9,642 bases of DNA from an uncultured Collinsella sp. (GTDB taxonomy: Bacteria; Actinomycetota; Coriobacteriia; Coriobacteriales; Coriobacteriaceae), in the NCBI GenBank assembly GCA_902489515.1, contig CABUAL010000050.1, forward strand, positions 1 to 9,642, given 5' to 3'. A program made the position numbers and the translations under genes. This document shows, one piece after another, positions 5,947 through 9,642 of the stretch. The notes below the pieces were generated by a model. It saw only the letters and a program-made list of their open reading frames with translations. It made no database searches and was not told the DNA's origin. How positions within the stretch are numbered: position 1 is the stretch's first letter; each line of letters begins with the position of its first letter.

Positions 5947-7287
5947 CTACACCTCAGGAGCCTTAGCGACGGTCTCGCTCTCTGCCGCAAGTGGGCGGTT
6001 GTCGATGCGGCGGCCCAAGCGATCGAGCTTCACGAGCAGCCATTCAATGGGATTCGGCCCTGCGCCTTCCTCGTCGGCAACCAGGTCCATGACGGCGATC
6101 TTGGTGCCGTCCTGCTTGAGTGTAACGCTGCCCACCTTGTCGCCCACATGCACCGTGCCCGAAAGATCGTCGTAGCTAACCTTTTCGGTCACCTCGCCGG
6201 CAAGAGAAAACACGGTCGCTTGCGCCGTGGGATCGGCGAGCGTGGCGTCGATTGTCTTATCCGTCCAGTCGGTTTGACTAATGCGCGCCATAAGCGGGTT
6301 GCCGTTGGCGGTCTTTTCTTGCGTGTTGGCGATTGCGACCGTCACCTTGTGACCGTAGTACCAGTTGGCAAGGGTGGCGGTATCGGTAAAGCGCTGATCG
6401 GTGGTGGTGGAGTTCAAAATAACGGTGTAGATCTCGTCGCCGTCGCGGTTGTAGGCGCTCGTAAAGCAATAGCCCGCGTCGTCGGTGGTGCCGGTCTTGC
6501 CGCCGATGTTGCCATCTTGGCCCAGCAAATAGTTATGCGTGTCCATGGAATGCGAATGGTCGGTGCCGTCGGCGCCCGTGACCTCGATCCAGGAATCCTC
6601 GCTCGCTACGACCTCGCGGATCGTGTCGTTTTTCATGGCCTCCTGCATCATCAGCGCTACGTCGTGTGCGGTTGAGTGCATATTGCCAGCCCACTCATCA
6701 AAGTCCAGACCATGCGGGTTTTCAAAAAGCGTACCGGTACAGCCGAGCTTCTTAGCGCGCTCGTTCATGGCCTTCACAAATGTGGCCTCGGCGTCTTTGG
6801 TCTTGGGGTCGATCTTCTTGCCCACATATTCGGCGAGCACGATGGCGGCGTCGTTGCCCGAGGGAATCATCAGACCGCGTAGTGCCTGCTCCACGGTAAG
6901 CTCGTCGCCTTCGAGCAAGCCGGCGGTCGAATTACCCACGGTGGCTGCGGCGTTGCTCACCGTGACCTTCTCGTCCATCTTGCAATTCTCGACGGTTAGG
7001 ATTGCGGTCATGACCTTGGTGATCGAGGCGATTTTGACCTGCTCATCGGCGCCGCGCCCATAGTAGACGGTACCGTCTTTGCCCATGACGAGGGCATTGG
7101 TCGCATCGATATCGGGCAGGTTTTCGGCCGTGATGCCGCGCGCATCGGCGGTTTTGCCGCAAACATTGTCGGTCGTGAGCACTTGGGCGCCGGCGACGGT
7201 GGGCGCGCCAGCGGCAAGGGCGATAGCGCAGACAAAGCCGGCGGCAAGCTGGGCTGAGCGCTTTGCAAAAGAGGTGAGGGACTTCAC
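5947..7287 (-). CDS. dacA: Secreted D-alanyl-D-alanine carboxypeptidase (PBP5/DacA type)
   Basis: A serine-type D,D-carboxypeptidase (MEROPS S11) that removes the terminal D-alanine of peptidoglycan stem pentapeptides outside the membrane. With the proposed GTG start the product is 446 aa. A signal peptide covers residues 1-34 (basic n-region, AAGFVCAIALAAG core, cut after TVAGA). The active-site motifs are complete and in order: SITK (S88, K91), SGN (143-145) and KTGT (K264). A PBP5-C-like beta domain follows (about 308-400). NPIEWLLVKLDRLGRRI near 412-428 could be the amphipathic membrane anchor. The GTG at 7287 is chosen because it gives a textbook signal peptide and lies about 33 bases after the best -10 box. 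In-frame ATG 7356 or TTG 7398 would add 23 or 37 residues upstream without binding sites. The ribosome binding site before the GTG is itself weak. It is divergent from a VanR/VanS-like pair, which may control it. The gene symbol is by family. Confidence 0.92.
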   Translation of the reverse strand: MKSLTSFAKRSAQLAAGFVCAIALAAGAPTVAGAQVLTTDNVCGKTADARGITAENLPDIDATNALVMGKDGTVYYGRGADEQVKIASITKVMTAILTVENCKMDEKVTVSNAAATVGNSTAGLLEGDELTVEQALRGLMIPSGNDAAIVLAEYVGKKIDPKTKDAEATFVKAMNERAKKLGCTGTLFENPHGLDFDEWAGNMHSTAHDVALMMQEAMKNDTIREVVASEDSWIEVTGADGTDHSHSMDTHNYLLGQDGNIGGKTGTTDDAGYCFTSAYNRDGDEIYTVILNSTTTDQRFTDTATLANWYYGHKVTVAIANTQEKTANGNPLMARISQTDWTDKTIDATLADPTAQATVFSLAGEVTEKVSYDDLSGTVHVGDKVGSVTLKQDGTKIAVMDLVADEEGAGPNPIEWLLVKLDRLGRRIDNRPLAAESETVAKAPEV

Positions 7288-7326
7288 AGATTTCGCTTTC
7301 GACGGGATGGTCTCTTCTGAAACTAG

Positions 7327-7332
7327 AGTATA
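7327..7332 (-). promoter_or_regulatory. Likely -10 box of the carboxypeptidase gene
   Basis: TATACT on the minus strand (7332 to 7327) matches five of six consensus bases. No good -35 box lies 16-18 bp upstream; the best is three of six. The promoter is therefore either weak or activator-dependent, which would suit control by the divergent response regulator. Predicted start is near 7320, about 33 bases before the proposed GTG. Confidence 0.5.
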
Positions 7333-7398
7333 TCGTTTGCCGGCGTCGGCGATCATCGCGTGCGTGCGTGGCCCACATCCGCGTTCGAACGGGCACAA

Positions 7399-7425
7399 GG
7401 GTGCTTAAGACCGACTTAATCACCC
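7399..7425. promoter_or_regulatory. 27-bp dyad in the divergent spacer, candidate operator
   Basis: GGGTGCTTAAG (7399-7409) and CTTAATCACCC (7415-7425) are inverted copies matching at 10 of 11 positions around ACCGA. The centre, 7412, lies about 59 bp before the predicted start of the regulator gene and about 92 bp before that of the carboxypeptidase. No T tract follows on either strand, so it is not an intrinsic terminator. A perfect 10-bp palindrome CGTTCGAACG sits next to it at 7382-7391. The position suits a site controlling one or both divergent genes. Confidence 0.5.
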
Positions 7426-7458
7426 ACGCTTGTTGTGTGTGGCGTGCGTCGCCTCAGG

Positions 7459-7484
7459 CATAATGGAGCGCGAGAGGAGCACGC
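7459..7484 (+). promoter_or_regulatory. -10 box and ribosome binding site of the two-component operon
   Basis: CATAAT (7459-7464) matches five of six -10 bases. The matching -35 region (around 7433-7441, TTGTGTGTG) is poor or badly spaced, pointing to an activator-dependent promoter. Predicted start is near 7471. AGAGGAG (7473-7479) lies five bases before the ATG at 7485, so the leader would be short. Confidence 0.5.
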
Positions 7485-8180
7485 ATGAACGAGCGCATAC
7501 TGGTAGTTGATGACGAAAAGGCCATCGCCGACTTGGTTGGCATCTACCTTACAAAAGAGGGCTTTGATGTCCAGATTGCCTATAGCGGGGCCGATGCTGC
7601 CAAGGCGATTTTGGAGCAGGAGTTCGATTTGGCGCTGCTAGATGTCATGCTGCCCGATATCGATGGGTTTGAGCTGCTGCGTACGATCCGTTCCAGCCAT
7701 ACCTATCCCGTGATCATGCTGACGGCGCGCGATGCCCAGCAAGACAAGATCGGGGGCCTTTCGCTTGGCGCGGACGATTACGTGGTTAAGCCGTTCCGTC
7801 CGCTGGAGCTCATCGCGCGCGTGCACGCTCAGCTTCGCCGCTACACCAGCTACGGTAGCCGTGCACAGGCGGCCGAGTCGCCGACCATTCAGCTCGACGG
7901 CTTGGAGATCAACCGCGACGCTCGTTCCGTGACGGTGGACGGTGCACCGGTACGCCTCACACCCACCGAGTATTCAATCTTGCTGTATCTGGTCGAGCAT
8001 CGCGGCAGCGTGGTGGCCGTGGAGGACCTGTTCCGCGCGGTGTGGAGCGAGGATTTTATGCCCGGCTCCAACAATACGGTGATGGTGCACATTCGCCACT
8101 TGCGCGAAAAAATCGGCGACGACGCACAAAAGCCACGCTTTATCAAAAACGTCTGGGGCGTCGGCTACATCATCGAATAG
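7485..8180 (+). CDS. OmpR/PhoB-family response regulator, VanR-like
   Basis: A 231-aa transcription factor of normal family length. The receiver domain (1-120) has the acidic pair D9/D10, phospho-acceptor D53 (LALLDVMLPD), T80 (IMLTAR) and K102 (VVKPF). The stretch GLSLGADDYVVKPF plus RPLELIARVHAQLRRY closely resembles enterococcal VanR. The C-terminal winged helix (about 132-231) contains the typical LTPTEYSILLYL, then VMVHIRHLREKIGDD and the end motif FIKNVWGVGYIIE. Phosphorylation by the following kinase should drive dimerisation and DNA binding. The start is fixed by the binding site AGAGGAG. The kinase gene begins 25 bases after the stop codon, so the two form an operon. No vanHAX ligase genes are present in the window, so a glycopeptide-resistance role is not supported. 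A wall-homeostasis role fits the divergent D,D-carboxypeptidase. Confidence 0.93.
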   Translation: MNERILVVDDEKAIADLVGIYLTKEGFDVQIAYSGADAAKAILEQEFDLALLDVMLPDIDGFELLRTIRSSHTYPVIMLTARDAQQDKIGGLSLGADDYVVKPFRPLELIARVHAQLRRYTSYGSRAQAAESPTIQLDGLEINRDARSVTVDGAPVRLTPTEYSILLYLVEHRGSVVAVEDLFRAVWSEDFMPGSNNTVMVHIRHLREKIGDDAQKPRFIKNVWGVGYIIE

Positions 8181-8205
8181 CGCCTTTGATGGTGGGGAAG
8201 TGGAT

Positions 8206-9444
8206 ATGACAAAAGACGATAGGCAGGCATTCGAGGTACCCGATCGGCTCTTTGAATACGTGAGGTCGGTCGTCGACAACCGCGCGCTTGCAACGGTGCT
8301 GCTCTTTTTGCTGAGCCTGCTGCTGATTGGCATCGACAACATCGCCGGAATCTTGACGGTGCTGCTTGCCGGCTTTTTGCTGATCGATCGATTTGAGATC
8401 GTGCGCCGCTGCATGGTGATTGGCGCCGCCGCGTGGGCCATGACGTTGGCGATTGGCGCCATGGCGCTCGGCGGCATCGAAGGGCCGGTGCTGTTCGATG
8501 CCGGCTTTGTATTCAACATGCTTGGCTTTGTGCTGGCGCTTGCCGCGTGCGTGCTGTTCTTGTGTGGCCGCGCCCTGTACTACCAGGGCTACGAACAGGG
8601 CGAGCAGCATGCCGATTGTGTGCTGGCCGCTCGTATTCAAGATCGCCTGATCGATCACCCCGACACCTGGGACAACATCGACGGCGACTTCTTGGAGGTC
8701 GAGGGCGCCCTTAACCGCGTGCGTGACCGTGAGCGCAAGGTGCAACAGGCCTTGCGTGACGAGTCGCATCGCAAGGACGATCTGGTCACGTACTTGGCAC
8801 ATGACCTACGCACCCCGCTTGCCAGTGTGGTGGGCTATCTTTCGCTGCTGCAAGAGGCTCCTGAGCTGCCGGTTGAGCAACGTGCGCACTTTACGGGCGT
8901 GGCTCTCGACAAGGCGCACCGGCTCGATGCACTCATCGAAGAGTTCTTCGATATCACACGCTTTGACTTCCACGATATCGTGCTCACGCGCGGCTATGTT
9001 GATCTGGGGTTGCTGCTGGCTCAGGTGGCTGACGAGTTCTATCCCATCCTCAACGAGCAGCATAAGGAAGCCCAAGTTGATATCCACGAGGACCTGACGG
9101 TGCTCGTGGATGGCGACAAGATGGCTCGCGTGTTCAACAACATCATGAAAAACGCCGTCGCCTATAGCTATGAGGGCTCGACTATCACGATTGAGGCCGG
9201 GCGCCAAGACGATGGCGGCGTGCGCGTTCGCTTTATCAATCAGGGCGATCCTATCCCTGCGGCTAAGCTCAAGGTGATCTTTGAGAAGTTCTATCGCCTG
9301 GATGCGGCGCGTGCGACCAATCGCGGTGGTGCCGGTCTGGGCCTTGCTATTGCCAAGGAGATCATCGCGGCACACGGCGGTACCGTTGCATGTGAATCGA
9401 CGCCCGAACACACGATATTCACCATCGAGCTGCCCGCCGCATAG
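8206..9444 (+). CDS. Membrane sensor histidine kinase, VanS-like
   Basis: A 412-aa kinase expected to autophosphorylate on H199 and pass phosphate to the preceding regulator. ATG 8206 is preferred because GGGGAAG (8194-8200) lies five bases upstream; the in-frame GTG at 8200 abuts that site. Four hydrophobic spans are likely (about 27-43, 46-61, 69-89, 98-124) with loops of only a few residues, so there is no extracellular sensing domain. A charged linker helix (about 165-190) leads to the dimerisation/phosphoacceptor domain with the H box LAHDLRTPL. The ATPase domain has N box FNNIMKNAVAYSY (catalytic N316), a G1-like box NQGDPIP, F box FEKFYR and G2 box GGAGLGLAIAKEI (374-386). NQGDPIP and NNIMKNAVAYSY are VanS-like. 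Conserved residues are intact, so it should be active. No terminator is evident after the gene. Confidence 0.93.
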   Translation: MTKDDRQAFEVPDRLFEYVRSVVDNRALATVLLFLLSLLLIGIDNIAGILTVLLAGFLLIDRFEIVRRCMVIGAAAWAMTLAIGAMALGGIEGPVLFDAGFVFNMLGFVLALAACVLFLCGRALYYQGYEQGEQHADCVLAARIQDRLIDHPDTWDNIDGDFLEVEGALNRVRDRERKVQQALRDESHRKDDLVTYLAHDLRTPLASVVGYLSLLQEAPELPVEQRAHFTGVALDKAHRLDALIEEFFDITRFDFHDIVLTRGYVDLGLLLAQVADEFYPILNEQHKEAQVDIHEDLTVLVDGDKMARVFNNIMKNAVAYSYEGSTITIEAGRQDDGGVRVRFINQGDPIPAAKLKVIFEKFYRLDAARATNRGGAGLGLAIAKEIIAAHGGTVACESTPEHTIFTIELPAA

Positions 9445-9465
9445 CCAGTGTGCCCTTACAAACAC

Positions 9466-9539
9466 TTGACAATGCGCTCACGTGCATATGAGCCGCGATT
9501 CCTACTATCGATACTGCTGAATTGATATCGATGTGGAGG
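9466..9539 (+). promoter_or_regulatory. Promoter-like region with TATCGAT repeats before the last gene
   Basis: A perfect -35 box TTGACA is at 9466-9471. The best -10 candidate, TATGAG (9487-9492), is only 15 bp away, so the promoter is uncertain. TATCGAT occurs at 9506-9512 and again at 9526-9532, 20 bp (about two helical turns) apart, the first within the palindrome TATCGATA. These could be a regulator site between promoter and gene. GGAGG at 9535-9539 is the ribosome binding site, eight bases before the ATG. Confidence 0.4.
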
Positions 9540-9547
9540 TATGCGGT

Positions 9548-9642
9548 ATGACGGCTGCTGCGGCTGTGGAGCCCACGGAGCTTGAAGAACTCATGAAAGC
9601 GCAGGCCGAGGCCGCGCGCGAAATCCTTGATGCCGTCGTTCA
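9548..9642 (+). CDS. Start of an unidentified gene, cut by the window edge
   Basis: The first 31 codons of a reading frame that runs off the window, beginning MTAAAAVEPTELEELMKAQAE. ATG 9548 is chosen for the binding site GGAGG eight bases upstream; the nearby ATG at 9541 is in another frame that stops within about 15 codons. The visible residues are Ala- and Glu-rich and likely a helical, non-secreted N-terminus. No family can be named from this. It follows the kinase gene by 103 bases on the same strand with its own promoter-like region, so it may or may not belong to the same transcript. Confidence 0.7.
   Translation, partial: MTAAAAVEPTELEELMKAQAEAAREILDAVV

Noticed and set aside
7288..7398. 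Extension of the carboxypeptidase to ATG 7356 or TTG 7398
   Set aside because: The added residues place a charged, non-signal segment before the signal peptide, lack binding sites and lie upstream of the best -10 box.
8170..8802. Minus-strand open frame antisense to the kinase gene
   Set aside because: It is a shadow frame; the sense strand carries intact kinase motifs, and the antisense product is His/Gln-rich with no recognisable domain.
5947..9444. Glycopeptide-resistance (van) operon
   Set aside because: Only regulator and kinase are Van-like. No VanH, VanA-type ligase or VanX is present, and the carboxypeptidase is S11 rather than VanY or VanXY type.

Overview
The window looks like the chromosome of a high-GC Gram-positive anaerobe of the Coriobacteriia, most likely Collinsella or a close relative. 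This is an inference from three things: G/C-ending codons in the flanking genes, a VanR/VanS-like sensor pair of the kind common in that class, and an ORC/Cdc6-like ATPase beginning MTKAVNPFKPTAG...PPELIGRD, a protein type I associate with Bifidobacterium and Coriobacteriia. No 16S gene is present to confirm it.

Layout from left to right. (1) 1-324: two tandem tRNA-Arg(ACG) genes, the first cut by the window edge. Each is followed by a nearly identical intrinsic terminator, and the second has its own strong promoter. (2) 472-2913: a large (813 aa) unrecognised cytoplasmic protein with TPR-like helices near its C-terminus. (3) About 2914-5890: a stretch that reads AT-richer than its flanks and looks accessory. 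It holds an array of six TGYTAAA repeats, a 360-aa ATPase with a winged-helix C-terminus, a perfect 19-bp inverted repeat, tRNA-Ser(GCT) with promoter and terminator, and a 383-aa TM2-domain membrane protein flanked by 12-bp inverted repeats. (4) 5891-9444: a cell-envelope module. A secreted D-alanyl-D-alanine carboxypeptidase on the minus strand is divergent from a VanR-type response regulator and a VanS-type histidine kinase. The divergent spacer carries a 27-bp dyad that could be an operator. (5) 9548-9642: the first 31 codons of another gene.

The carboxypeptidase and the two-component pair probably work in one process: the kinase senses a membrane or wall state, the regulator acts on DNA, and the enzyme trims peptidoglycan stem peptides. 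This is a Van-type regulatory pair with no vanHAX resistance genes in view. The ATPase and the TM2 protein have no evident partners here. The ATPase's combination of DNA-binding domain and repeat array suggests self-regulation or binding to its own locus. No CRISPR array, insertion sequence, integrase or phage gene is visible, and no gene-free stretch exceeds about 210 bases.
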